Source of the DNA: a bacterium HR19
Lineage (GTDB): Bacteria > Calescibacteriota > Calescibacteriia > Calescibacteriales > Calescibacteriaceae
Length of the DNA stretch: 64,000 nucleotides
Reading direction: 5' to 3'
NCBI GenBank assembly: GCA_002898315.1
Contig: BEHV01000002.1
Location: forward strand, 156,145-220,144
Position 1 is the stretch's first letter; each line of letters opens with the position of its first letter. The position numbers and the translations under genes were made by a program. Of this stretch, positions 17,117 to 25,242 are shown piece after piece. The notes below the pieces were generated by a model. It had not been told where the DNA came from and ran no database searches. It saw only the letters and a program-made list of their open reading frames with translations.

Positions 17117-19174
17117 ATGGACAGGGTTGAAAGCAGAGCAGAGACCTCAAATTTATTTCAAAAACTCTCTTTTATCTGGAACTTTCTGATACCTTTGAGC
17201 ATAGGTGCTCTATTTTTCACTTCTCTCTTTATACTCGCAATAATGAGAAAAGAAAATATATCAGCATCATGGATACTTGTATTGGCCCTATCTTCATACT
17301 ACATAGGATATAGATATTACAGCAGGTTTATTGCTGGAAAGGTTTTTGGTTTAGATGATAATGCAAAGACCCCAGCACATATTTTCAACAACGGATACGA
17401 TTTTGTTCCAACAAATAAGTTTGTTCTTTTTGGACACCACTTTGCTGCAATAAGTGGAGCAGGTCCTCTCGTCGGTCCAGTTCTTGCAGCTCAGATGGGA
17501 TACCTTCCAGCAACCTTATGGATAGTTTTCGGAGTTATTCTGGCAGGAGCAGTCCAAGATATGGTCATACTCATAATTTCAGAAAGGAAAAACGCGAGGT
17601 CTCTTGGAGAAATCATATCTGATGAGCTCGGAAAATTCGGCGGTATAATAGGACTTATAGGAATTTACTCAATTCTGATAATTCTTATAGCAGTGCTTTC
17701 TCTTGTTGTCGTTAAAGCCCTCTTTGAAAGCCCCTGGGGTGCATTCACTCTACTTATGACAATACCCATAGCGATGATTATGGGAACTTGGATGTGGAAG
17801 ATAAAACCAGGAAGCGTTATCGGTCCAAGTGTTTTCGGATTTGTCGCACTTCTCGCAAGTTTGATCGCAGGAAGATTCGTCGCTCTACACCCAGAACTCT
17901 CACGAATATTTTCGTTTTCCGAAACTCATATCGCACTTGGCATAATAATTTACGGAGCTTTGGCATCAATACTCCCTATATGGCTCCTCCTCGCTCCGAG
18001 AGATTATCTCAGCACATTTTTGAAAGTCGGTACGGTTTTTATTTTAGCTGTCGGAATATTCATCGCCCTCCCTGATATAAAAATGCCAGCGATAACTCAA
18101 TTTATAAATGGCAACGGTCCTGTTTGGAAGGGGGACCTATTCCCTTTCCTTTTCATAACAATCGCCTGCGGAGCTATATCTGGTTTTCATTCCCTCGTGT
18201 CTTCTGGAACTACTCCCAAACTCCTTGATAAAGAACCAGACGCAAGGTTTGTGGGATACGGCGGAATGCTTACAGAGTCATTCGTTGCCATAATGGCTCT
18301 TATTGCTGCTGTCACTATGGAACCAGGAATATACTTTGCAATAAACTCTCCCCCCTCTGAAATAGGAAAAGATATAGCGCAGGCAGTTGAGAAGATAAAC
18401 TCCTGGGGATTTCATATCACAAAAGAAGAAATTGAAGGTCTTGCCACAGCAATAGAAGAGAAAACCATACTTTCAAGAACAGGTGGCGCTCCATCTCTTG
18501 CCATAGGTATGGCTCTCATATTCTCAAAAACATTCGGAGAACATCTTATTGCCTTCTTCTACCACTTCATAATCTTATTTGAAGCGCTCTTTATCTTAAC
18601 TACAATAGATGCTGGAACAAGAATAGGAAGATATATCTTTCAAGATATAGCCGGCAAAGTCATAAAACCGCTCGGAAATTATAACTCTTACTTATCCTCA
18701 TTCGTAGCTACTATTATAACTGTCTTTCTGTGGGGATACTTTCTCTACGCTGGTGTTGTTGATCCTTATGGTGGTATAAAGACATTCTGGCCAATATTTG
18801 GTATTGCGAACCAGCTCCTTGCAAGTATGGCTCTGATTACAGCTACAACATACCTTGTAAACAACGGAAAAACAAAATATGCCTTCATAACAGCTATTCC
18901 TATGGCTTTCGTTGTCACAAATACAATCTACGGAGCTTTGCAGAAAATATTCAGTTCAAACCCGCAGATCGGCTTTATCTCACACGCAAGAAAAATGAAA
19001 GAGTTTCTCTCCTCCGGAACTGTTCCTGAAAACATACCTTCTCCCGAAATACTCAAAAAAGTTATATTTTCAGATTATCTCAATGTCTTTGTTCTTTCAA
19101 TCTATATAACTGTTGTTTTCATTATCTTTGCTCTTGCTGTAAGAAAATGGTTTAACGCGATCTATAAGACCTGA
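17117..19174 (+). CDS. cstA: CstA-family peptide/pyruvate transporter
   Basis: A 685-residue polytopic protein with roughly 15-18 membrane spans. The CstA signatures are YRYYSRFIAGKVFGLDD, FGHHFAAISGAGPLVGPVLAAQMGY (split across two motifs here), GAVQDMV, SGTTPKLLDKEPDARFVGYGGMLTESFVA and TTIDAGTRIGRYIFQD. CstA/BtsT proteins take up peptides or pyruvate on carbon starvation. The start is an ATG preceded by AAG only. It is flanked by thiI and mtaB with gaps of about 100 bases, so it probably has its own promoter. Confidence 0.93.
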   Translation: MDRVESRAETSNLFQKLSFIWNFLIPLSIGALFFTSLFILAIMRKENISASWILVLALSSYYIGYRYYSRFIAGKVFGLDDNAKTPAHIFNNGYDFVPTNKFVLFGHHFAAISGAGPLVGPVLAAQMGYLPATLWIVFGVILAGAVQDMVILIISERKNARSLGEIISDELGKFGGIIGLIGIYSILIILIAVLSLVVVKALFESPWGAFTLLMTIPIAMIMGTWMWKIKPGSVIGPSVFGFVALLASLIAGRFVALHPELSRIFSFSETHIALGIIIYGALASILPIWLLLAPRDYLSTFLKVGTVFILAVGIFIALPDIKMPAITQFINGNGPVWKGDLFPFLFITIACGAISGFHSLVSSGTTPKLLDKEPDARFVGYGGMLTESFVAIMALIAAVTMEPGIYFAINSPPSEIGKDIAQAVEKINSWGFHITKEEIEGLATAIEEKTILSRTGGAPSLAIGMALIFSKTFGEHLIAFFYHFIILFEALFILTTIDAGTRIGRYIFQDIAGKVIKPLGNYNSYLSSFVATIITVFLWGYFLYAGVVDPYGGIKTFWPIFGIANQLLASMALITATTYLVNNGKTKYAFITAIPMAFVVTNTIYGALQKIFSSNPQIGFISHARKMKEFLSSGTVPENIPSPEILKKVIFSDYLNVFVLSIYITVVFIIFALAVRKWFNAIYKT

Positions 19175-19288
19175 AACCATCTCCGTTTCCAACATAAACA
19201 GAAAAATAGAATCTGCCCTTCGGTTTAAATTAAATTAATCTGAATTGCTTTTTGTGATTCCGATATAAGTGTTCTTGAAAACTTGAAA

Positions 19289-20764
19289 ATGATAAAAGAG
19301 CAAAAAATAAATGGAAGAGAAAACGAGAGAGATGAACCCCGAAAAAACAATATAACTTTATTTTTCAGAAACTTCGGATGTAAGACGAACTTTTCAGACA
19401 TTTTCTCAATCATAGGGAAATTAAAAGATAGTTTCAATTTTAAAGTGGAGAGTTTTGATAGCGCTCAGGTGGTGCTTCTGAACTCATGCTCGGTGACAGA
19501 AGACGCCGAAAGAGAACTTGTAAAGTGGATAAGAAAAGCAAAAAGATACGGAAAAAAAGTCGTGGTCACAGGATGCCTGCCCAACCTGAACTATTCAAAA
19601 GTTATAAACTCAGGAGCAGATGTCGCCATAGGTACAGGAAAATATTCGCAAGAAAACCTGATTTCAGCATTCTCAAAACTTTTCAACGAGTATGACCGAG
19701 AAAAATCAGCTCAAAAAGATTCTGAGAAGCAAAACCAAAACCAGAATTCCGAAAAATATTCTGACTTCTACCTTGCGAAGATTTCAGACATATCTTATGA
19801 TATTGAAGAAGATTTATATTTCTTCTCTTTTGATCTTTTCCCCAGGCACAGAGTTTATCTCAAAATTCAAGAAGGTTGTTCAAGGTTTTGCACATTCTGC
19901 TCCATACCTATAACTCGTGGTCTTCCTCGTTTTGTCTCGCCGGAAAAAGTTATTGAAAAACTCAAAGAACTTCAAGACAGTGGAGTAAAGGAAGTTGTTC
20001 TTGTTGGAACTCACCTTGCACTCTACGGAAAAAACGGAAAGGTATCAGAAAACAGCAAATCATCTGGTAAAGAAAATATATCTCTTGGAACTCTTGCGCA
20101 GAAGATAACGAAAGAGATTTCTGGTATTAGAATAAGGTTCGCTTCTTTATCTCCTGGGGAAATAGATGAAGATTTTCTCTCTGCAATTGAAATTGGCAGA
20201 AAAATTTTCTGCCCACACTTCCATATCTCTGTTCAATCCGGTTCAAACAAGATTCTTAAACTTATGAGAAGATGGCATACTTTTGAAGATTTTATCAACG
20301 ATTCCGAAAAACTCCTTAAAATTTTTCCATACGCTTCAGTTGGAACAGATATAATTGTTGGATTTCCCGGCGAAACAGAAAAGGATTTCCTTGAGACATA
20401 CAATAACCTTAAATCAGCAAAAATCGGATACATTCATGTTTTTCCTTTTTCTCCGCGCCCGAGAACTCCTGCATATTTTATGAAGGGTTTGCCGAAGTCA
20501 GAAATAAAAAGCAGAGTAGAAATCCTCATCTCATTATCTTATGAGAAAAAATTCAAATTCTATAATAGCTGTGTTGGACAGAGTTTTGAGCTCCTCGTAG
20601 AAGAACAAAAGGGAAATACTTTTGAAGGAACTACTGAAAACTACCTCACTATTGTGTTGGAGAAAACATCTTCAAAAGTCAATTGTGGAGACATTATAAA
20701 GGTAAAGCTAAAATGCGTTCAGGAAAAAGATGGAAAGATTTACGGATTAGGAGAAACTATATAA
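19289..20764 (+). CDS. mtaB: tRNA t6A37 methylthiotransferase (MtaB-type radical SAM)
   Basis: A ~491-residue MiaB-family enzyme. The N-terminal UPF0004 domain has three cluster Cys, in FRNFGCKTN, LLNSCSVTEDAERE and VTGCLPN. The radical-SAM motif CSRFCTFC gives the CxxxCxxC triplet near 197-204, and a TRAM-like domain ends the protein. NSCSVTEDAERE and GSxKILKLMRRWHT are MtaB-like rather than MiaB-like. It converts t6A to ms2t6A at position 37 of tRNAs reading ANN codons. Start choice is uncertain: ATG at 19289 is taken over a TTG six bases earlier. The charged first ~25 residues are an unusual extension. Confidence 0.85.
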   Translation: MIKEQKINGRENERDEPRKNNITLFFRNFGCKTNFSDIFSIIGKLKDSFNFKVESFDSAQVVLLNSCSVTEDAERELVKWIRKAKRYGKKVVVTGCLPNLNYSKVINSGADVAIGTGKYSQENLISAFSKLFNEYDREKSAQKDSEKQNQNQNSEKYSDFYLAKISDISYDIEEDLYFFSFDLFPRHRVYLKIQEGCSRFCTFCSIPITRGLPRFVSPEKVIEKLKELQDSGVKEVVLVGTHLALYGKNGKVSENSKSSGKENISLGTLAQKITKEISGIRIRFASLSPGEIDEDFLSAIEIGRKIFCPHFHISVQSGSNKILKLMRRWHTFEDFINDSEKLLKIFPYASVGTDIIVGFPGETEKDFLETYNNLKSAKIGYIHVFPFSPRPRTPAYFMKGLPKSEIKSRVEILISLSYEKKFKFYNSCVGQSFELLVEEQKGNTFEGTTENYLTIVLEKTSSKVNCGDIIKVKLKCVQEKDGKIYGLGETI

Positions 20765-20808
20765 AAATAAAATTGCGCAAGAACTGCTTAAAAAAATAAA
20801 AATAGTTC

Positions 20809-21438
20809 GTGAGAACGGAGAGACAAAAACTACCTTTTCTTGTAATACTTATAATAATCTTCTTGGCGATCGGCTATGTTATAAATAGTTCGGGAGAAGA
20901 ACCCGAGCAGAAATACCTTCAAAAAGTTATTGATATTTCAGATTTCGTAAAGAGCATAACAGATGTTCCGGGAATAGAACTTGAGAAAGCAAGGTATTTT
21001 TCTGATAATTTTCTTATACACCCGCTGGCGGAAATCTCTCTTCCCGACCCGCTCTACAACCTTCTCTGGTTCTCAAAAACTTTTGACACATTTTCAGAAA
21101 ACATAAAAACAAGAAAGTTTTCCCCCATATTCTATGCTATCGCTAAATACTCCAGCAAAATAAAAAGAATAGATATAATACAAGACCCATCAATCCAGTT
21201 TTTTGAAGAGAAATCTCCCCCTCCTCCGGAAGCAATGAAAGTTTTCTCCGGAAAAATTCAAAATCCTTCGCTGATTTTCTCGCTTGTAAGATGCCTCTCA
21301 AAACCATATTCAAGATATAAAACCTATGCCGAAAAGCTAACAAACTATATAGGAGAGATAAAGAAGTTTGAAGATACGGAAAATATTTCTTCTTTTCTGA
21401 TGAAAAAAGATTTAGAAGAAATTAACAACATCGCTTAG
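20809..21438 (+). CDS. Membrane-anchored N-terminal part of an interrupted repeat protein
   Basis: A 209-codon GTG-started frame with one N-terminal membrane span (residues ~9-26), then a mostly helical, charged exported region with no recognised domain. It ends at TAG (21436-21438). The same frame then stays open for 9 codons into the downstream repeat protein, which has no good start of its own. The two together read as one 666-codon gene with a single in-frame amber at codon 210. The likely whole protein is inner-membrane anchored with a periplasmic repeat domain. See the linked finding. Confidence 0.65.
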   Translation: MRTERQKLPFLVILIIIFLAIGYVINSSGEEPEQKYLQKVIDISDFVKSITDVPGIELEKARYFSDNFLIHPLAEISLPDPLYNLLWFSKTFDTFSENIKTRKFSPIFYAIAKYSSKIKRIDIIQDPSIQFFEEKSPPPPEAMKVFSGKIQNPSLIFSLVRCLSKPYSRYKTYAEKLTNYIGEIKKFEDTENISSFLMKKDLEEINNIA

Positions 21439-21465
21439 GTCTCAAATACATCTTTTTACAATATC

Positions 21466-22809
21466 TTGCTCTGCTTTGAAAATTTTCTCAGCAAAATAAA
21501 AGATGACCCGAAAATACTTGGTGTTTTCAACGCAGATGTATCAGATTTTTCTGTTTTATCACTCGGAGAGAAAGATAACTTTGTTGTTATACCACAAACA
21601 CCAACAATAATAATTGATGTTCTCAAAAAAGATACAACCTATATTTACAAAAGATGGGATAGCGATGGCTTATTTTCACCCGGATTGGTGATAATAATTG
21701 ATTTTGGAGGAAACGATAAATATATTTTTGAAAATTCATCGGTTCTCTCTTTTGTTCTGACTTATGACCAAGAAGGAAATGACGAAAGGATTTGCAATTT
21801 TGTGTGCCAAGGAGGTTCAATCGGTGGAGCAGATATGCTTATTGATTTATCGGGGAACGATACTTATAAATCCTTGGGAATAAGTCAAGGTGCTGGAATA
21901 CTCGGAACAGGAGTTCTTTTAGATTATGATGGAGATGACACATACGAATCGGTCTCTTTCTCGCAGGGGTTTGGTGGCGTCGGCGGAGGAGCTCTCGTGG
22001 ATTTCAAAGGCAACGATAAATATATCTTGAAAGAAGGAACAGAAAACCCATCTTTTCAGGATAGAACAAAAAATTTGAGCATGGGGCAAGGATGCGGAAG
22101 CGGACTTAGAGCTGACTTCCTTGAAGATTTCAAATCTGTCCCCGGCGGGCTTGGAATTCTCTTTGATTACGAAGGAAATGACCTTTATTCAGCTCAGGTT
22201 TTCTCTCAGGGCTGTGGATACTGGTACGGTATAGGGGTTATAGTTGACGGCGGAGGGAATGATACTTATAAAGGATACTGGTATTGTCAGGGAACATCTG
22301 CTCACTTCGGAACGGGCATCCTCTTGGATTTTTCGGGAGATGATTCTTATTCCTGTGATTATCAGGGAATGGGGCAAGGACACGATTTAGGTCTCGGAAT
22401 TATATTTGATATAGAGTCAAAAAGAAATTCTGATTCTGATTCCTTTGAGTGTAAAACAAGGTGTCTTGGTATGGGACACGCTAACGGAGTAGGAATATTT
22501 ATAAATCAAGGTGGAAGTGATTTTTACAGAGCAGATGATTACGCTTTCGGAGATGTCACTGTAGATATATACAGAAGACCTCCCGGCATAAGAGAGATTA
22601 TTCCAACTTGGGGGTTTTTCTTTGATCTGAACTCATATAAGTTCAATTCGTCTCGCAAAGAAAATCCCGCTGAAAAATCTGATGAGAAACTCAAAAATGT
22701 GAGCAAAGATAAATTTCTCCTCAGAGGTAAAGAAATTTCTCCCGAAGAGATAAAGTCAGCCATAAAAAAAACTTTTCCTTTTTTGAGAACTTTCTTTTAC
22801 AGTGAGTAG
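21466..22809 (+). CDS. 26-residue GND-repeat protein (C-terminal part of interrupted gene)
   Basis: At 447 residues from a TTG, this is probably the C-terminal part of the gene beginning at 20809, read through or separated by an amber codon. Its core is eight or so repeats of about 26-27 residues with consensus G-[ND]-D-x-Y, then S/C-Q-G-x-G, then G-x-G-x-L-x-D. Such regular turns of Gly, Asp and aliphatic residues suggest a beta-solenoid, possibly cation binding. After the repeats comes a ~90-residue tail with a Lys/Glu-rich end. I recognise no named family. The stop is TAG, so TAG does terminate here. Confidence 0.7.
   Translation: MLCFENFLSKIKDDPKILGVFNADVSDFSVLSLGEKDNFVVIPQTPTIIIDVLKKDTTYIYKRWDSDGLFSPGLVIIIDFGGNDKYIFENSSVLSFVLTYDQEGNDERICNFVCQGGSIGGADMLIDLSGNDTYKSLGISQGAGILGTGVLLDYDGDDTYESVSFSQGFGGVGGGALVDFKGNDKYILKEGTENPSFQDRTKNLSMGQGCGSGLRADFLEDFKSVPGGLGILFDYEGNDLYSAQVFSQGCGYWYGIGVIVDGGGNDTYKGYWYCQGTSAHFGTGILLDFSGDDSYSCDYQGMGQGHDLGLGIIFDIESKRNSDSDSFECKTRCLGMGHANGVGIFINQGGSDFYRADDYAFGDVTVDIYRRPPGIREIIPTWGFFFDLNSYKFNSSRKENPAEKSDEKLKNVSKDKFLLRGKEISPEEIKSAIKKTFPFLRTFFYSE
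21706..22537 (+). repeat. Tandem protein-level 26-residue GND/QG repeats
   Basis: This stretch codes for consecutive units such as GNDTYKSLGISQGAGILG and DGDDTYESVSFSQGFGGVG, each 26-27 residues (78-81 bases). The repeats are conserved at amino-acid level but diverged at DNA level, so they are old rather than recently amplified. Confidence 0.7.
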
Positions 22810-22829
22810 AGAGAAGAAATTAAGTTTTT

Positions 22830-23657
22830 TCATTGCTCAAGCGGGTGAAAGATGCTTTCTACAACAAATATGATTATCCATAGTATCACCGCTCCGATTA
22901 TTTGTTTATCTACGACAAGAAGTGAAGGGTCTTTTCCTTTGTTCTGCTCCGCTACTATGTAGTACCTTATTATTCCAAATACAACCGGTATTATTGAGAG
23001 GAGGAGGAAGTAGCTTTCTCTTTCTACTACGACATACATTGTGAAGAAGATAATTGTCAAAGTAGCAGATATCAAACCGATGGTTTCGTAGATTTTTGAT
23101 TGTTCCTGTGTTTCTGCTTCTCTTTTCATCGCAGATATAAAAAGTGATACAAAAAACGTGCATGTGATAAGCCAAGAGGAAGGTTTAACAGATATGGCTA
23201 TCCCTCCTGCTAAAACTCTTATTACAAATCCAAGAGAGATGATTATTATATCAGCTGGTGTGTTGCCTTTTATACGCAGTGAATATACGACATTAAGGAG
23301 AAAGTAAATCATAATTACCGCTTTGATGTATATATTATCTGCAATGGCAAGAGATAGCAGAAGAAGTGAAGAAGAAAAGAGTATTGCTTCTTTTTTTGAT
23401 ATAGTTCCGCTTGCTACGGGACGATTTTTTTTTACGGGATGGTTTTTGTCTTTTTCGTAGTCGATCACATCGTTCAGAGAGTATACAGAAGATGATGCAA
23501 AGATAAAGCAGATGAGAGTGATTAATGATTTCAGGATTTTTTCTTTTGAGAACGAGAAGGAGAAAAATAAAGGAGCAAGTACAAAGACGTTTTTGTGCCA
23601 CTGAAAAGGTCTTGAAAGTTTCAAAAACACAAGAATTTTACTTTTTGCTGTTTTCAT
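22830..23657 (-). CDS. UbiA-family decaprenyl-phosphate phosphoribosyltransferase-like
   Basis: A 275-residue protein with about eight membrane spans. LSRPFQWHKN at ~14-23, the first Asp motif NDVIDYEKDKNHP at 62-74 and KKNRPVASG just after are the pattern of the DPPR-synthase branch of UbiA enzymes. Those transfer phosphoribose from PRPP to polyprenyl phosphate. In mycobacteria this feeds arabinan; in other bacteria it is presumed to prime surface glycans. This would fit the exporter cluster at 10-15 kb. The second Asp motif (SAMKREAETQ region) is partly changed. Other UbiA activities are possible. Confidence 0.75.
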   Translation of the reverse strand: MKTAKSKILVFLKLSRPFQWHKNVFVLAPLFFSFSFSKEKILKSLITLICFIFASSSVYSLNDVIDYEKDKNHPVKKNRPVASGTISKKEAILFSSSLLLLSLAIADNIYIKAVIMIYFLLNVVYSLRIKGNTPADIIIISLGFVIRVLAGGIAISVKPSSWLITCTFFVSLFISAMKREAETQEQSKIYETIGLISATLTIIFFTMYVVVERESYFLLLSIIPVVFGIIRYYIVAEQNKGKDPSLLVVDKQIIGAVILWIIIFVVESIFHPLEQ

Positions 23658-23705
23658 TTTTCTTTCTTCCTGTTTGCGACTCTACTTACTGATATTTTTA
23701 GAAAT

Positions 23706-23735
23706 TTGGCTTTTGTTTTGTTGGATACATATATT
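23706..23735 (+). promoter_or_regulatory. Candidate promoter for tRNA-Pro and trxA
   Basis: TTGGCT at 23706-23711 and TATATT at 23730-23735, spaced 18 bases, match the sigma-70 -35 (4/6) and -10 (5/6) boxes. A start about seven bases after the -10 would give a short leader before tRNA-Pro at 23755. No other promoter room exists between the tRNA and trxA. Confidence 0.4.
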
Positions 23736-23754
23736 TTTAGGGATAGGGGGAAAT

Positions 23755-23829
23755 CGGGGCGTGGCGTAGAGGTAGCGCGTTGGCATGGGGGGCCAAAGGT
23801 CGCCGGTTCAAATCCGGTCGCCCCGACCA
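23755..23829 (+). tRNA. tRNA-Pro (anticodon GGG), CCA encoded
   Basis: The full cloverleaf folds by hand. The acceptor CGGGGCG (23755-23761) pairs perfectly with CGCCCCG (23819-23825). The D-arm runs 23764-23778, the anticodon stem is TTGGC/GCCAA, the loop ATGGGGG gives anticodon GGG, and the T-arm is GCCGG with loop TTCAAAT. The discriminator is A at 23826, followed by encoded CCA. The C1-G72 pair is typical of proline tRNA. The trxA ATG follows 11 bases after the CCA. Confidence 0.93.
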
Positions 23830-23840
23830 CCCAAACCAAA

Positions 23841-24158
23841 ATGGCAATACAACTTGACGACAAAAACTTCGATAATGAAATAAACTCAGAAAAACCAATA
23901 CTTGTTGATTTCTGGGCTGCTTGGTGCGCCCCTTGCAGAGCAATAGCTCCAATACTTGAAGAAATAGAAAAAGAAGACGGTGAAAAAATAAGAATAGGAA
24001 AACTCAATGTAGATGAATACCCTGACATCGCTTCAAGATTCAAAATATTCTCTATCCCAACCCTCGTCATATTTAAGTCGGGTAAGGAATTAGGAAGAAT
24101 GGTAGGTGCAGCACCAAAATCTAAACTCAAACAGTTTATAGAAGAATCCCTAAAATAA
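23841..24158 (+). CDS. trxA: Thioredoxin
   Basis: A 105-residue classical thioredoxin: FWAAWCAPCRAIAP with active Cys at 29 and 32, a cis-Pro in FSIPTLVIF and a Gly-rich VGAAPK end. It reduces protein disulfides in the cytoplasm. The open frame continues upstream through the tRNA-Pro gene, but the true start is this ATG, 11 bases after the encoded CCA and 14 after the discriminator. The intervening sequence is C/A-rich without a Shine-Dalgarno. It must share the tRNA transcript or be transcribed leaderless. A SufD-like gene follows after 25 bases. Confidence 0.95.
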   Translation: MAIQLDDKNFDNEINSEKPILVDFWAAWCAPCRAIAPILEEIEKEDGEKIRIGKLNVDEYPDIASRFKIFSIPTLVIFKSGKELGRMVGAAPKSKLKQFIEESLK

Positions 24159-24183
24159 CCAAAATCCCTTAAAAATTAACTGA

Positions 24184-25242
24184 ATGCAAGAAATCAAAGG
24201 AAGATATATAAGAGTAAAACTCCCAGATAACCTCAAAAGCGTTGAATGGAGAAAATCAGATAGCGAAACAAGAGTCCAAGTATTCCTCAAACTCTTCAAC
24301 AAAGAAAGAGAAAAAAATCAGGTCTTCGTTTTTGCGGATGAGGGAATTTTTATCGCAAATTCAAATGTAAAATCTGACATCAGAACAAACAAAGCAGAAA
24401 TCGGAGATACTAGTTTTGAGACAAACGAATTAGCTCTTTTCATCTTTGAAAGTTCAGATGTTTTCTTGATATTCGGAGAGAACCAAGCAAACTATGTCAG
24501 CTCAATCTCTATAACGGTAGAGAGCGGGATATCTGTAAACCTTTTTGAAATCTGGAAGACGCCCCCGCAATCTTCTTCATTTAACATAACAAAAATTTAT
24601 CTCAAACCGTCAAGTTCTCTTAAACTGCTGTTTTTAGAAAACACAGAAGAATCATCCCTCGTGGTTCAGAAAAAAAAGTTTTTTATCTCAGAAAGCTCTG
24701 ATATGTACGGAGGAAATATATGGAGGGGATTAGGAAAAACCTTCGTTTCAGAGGAGGTATATCTTGATGGAGATGAGAGTTCTTTGAGGGATTTTCACCT
24801 GTGCTTGGGAGAAGGTAAGAAAAAACTTGAAGTAAATTACAAAGTTTTTCACAGAGGGAAAAGGACAAAAAGTTTTGTATCTTCTAAAATTATTTTGAAA
24901 GATAGCTCAGAGATTGCTTTCCTTGAAGATGCAGAGATAGAAAATTCAGCTCTTGATTCCGACTCTTATGTAGAGGGCAAGTCGCTGATTCTTTCGGAAA
25001 AAGCCAAAAACTTCCTTATTCCGTCAATGAATATAGGGGTAAATATAGTCAAGGCGAAGCACTCTGCTTCTTGTAGTAGAGTGGGGGAAAAAGAACTCTT
25101 CTATCTTATGTCAAGAGGTCTTGATAGAGAAACTGCCGAAAAACTTATAATATATGGTTTTATATCAGAGATACTTAATGAGTTCCCTTTGAAACGTTTT
25201 ATTCCCAAACTCCCTGATTTCCCCCAAGACCTTTTGCTTTGA
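24184..25242 (+). CDS. SufD/SufB-family Fe-S assembly scaffold-like protein
   Basis: A 352-residue protein with the SufBD beta-helix core. The diagnostic C-terminal block runs HSASCSRVGEKELFYLMSRG, then LDRETAEKLIIYGFISEIL (about 295-340). SufD works with SufB and the SufC ATPase in Fe-S cluster assembly. SufB, SufC and SufS are not nearby. It is shorter than usual SufD (about 420), mainly in the N-terminal region. The 3' end overlaps the convergent diguanylate cyclase gene by 44 bases. It is probably cotranscribed with trxA. Confidence 0.78.
   Translation: MQEIKGRYIRVKLPDNLKSVEWRKSDSETRVQVFLKLFNKEREKNQVFVFADEGIFIANSNVKSDIRTNKAEIGDTSFETNELALFIFESSDVFLIFGENQANYVSSISITVESGISVNLFEIWKTPPQSSSFNITKIYLKPSSSLKLLFLENTEESSLVVQKKKFFISESSDMYGGNIWRGLGKTFVSEEVYLDGDESSLRDFHLCLGEGKKKLEVNYKVFHRGKRTKSFVSSKIILKDSSEIAFLEDAEIENSALDSDSYVEGKSLILSEKAKNFLIPSMNIGVNIVKAKHSASCSRVGEKELFYLMSRGLDRETAEKLIIYGFISEILNEFPLKRFIPKLPDFPQDLLL

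Noticed and set aside
21436-21438. Genome-wide recoding of TAG (for example to pyrrolysine) as the cause of the in-frame amber
   Set aside because: TAG is used as the true stop of thiI, nuoL, yebC and the repeat protein itself, with no continuing family sequence after it. Local mutation, error or suppression is more likely.
21466-22809. RTX/hemolysin-type calcium-binding repeats
   Set aside because: The period is 26-27 residues, not 9 or 18, and the GGxGxDxLx consensus is not met; only GND is shared.
23755-23829. tRNA-Gly assignment for the first tRNA
   Set aside because: The G-run in the loop invites misreading. With U33 placed, the anticodon is GGG, and the C1-G72 acceptor and overall sequence match proline.
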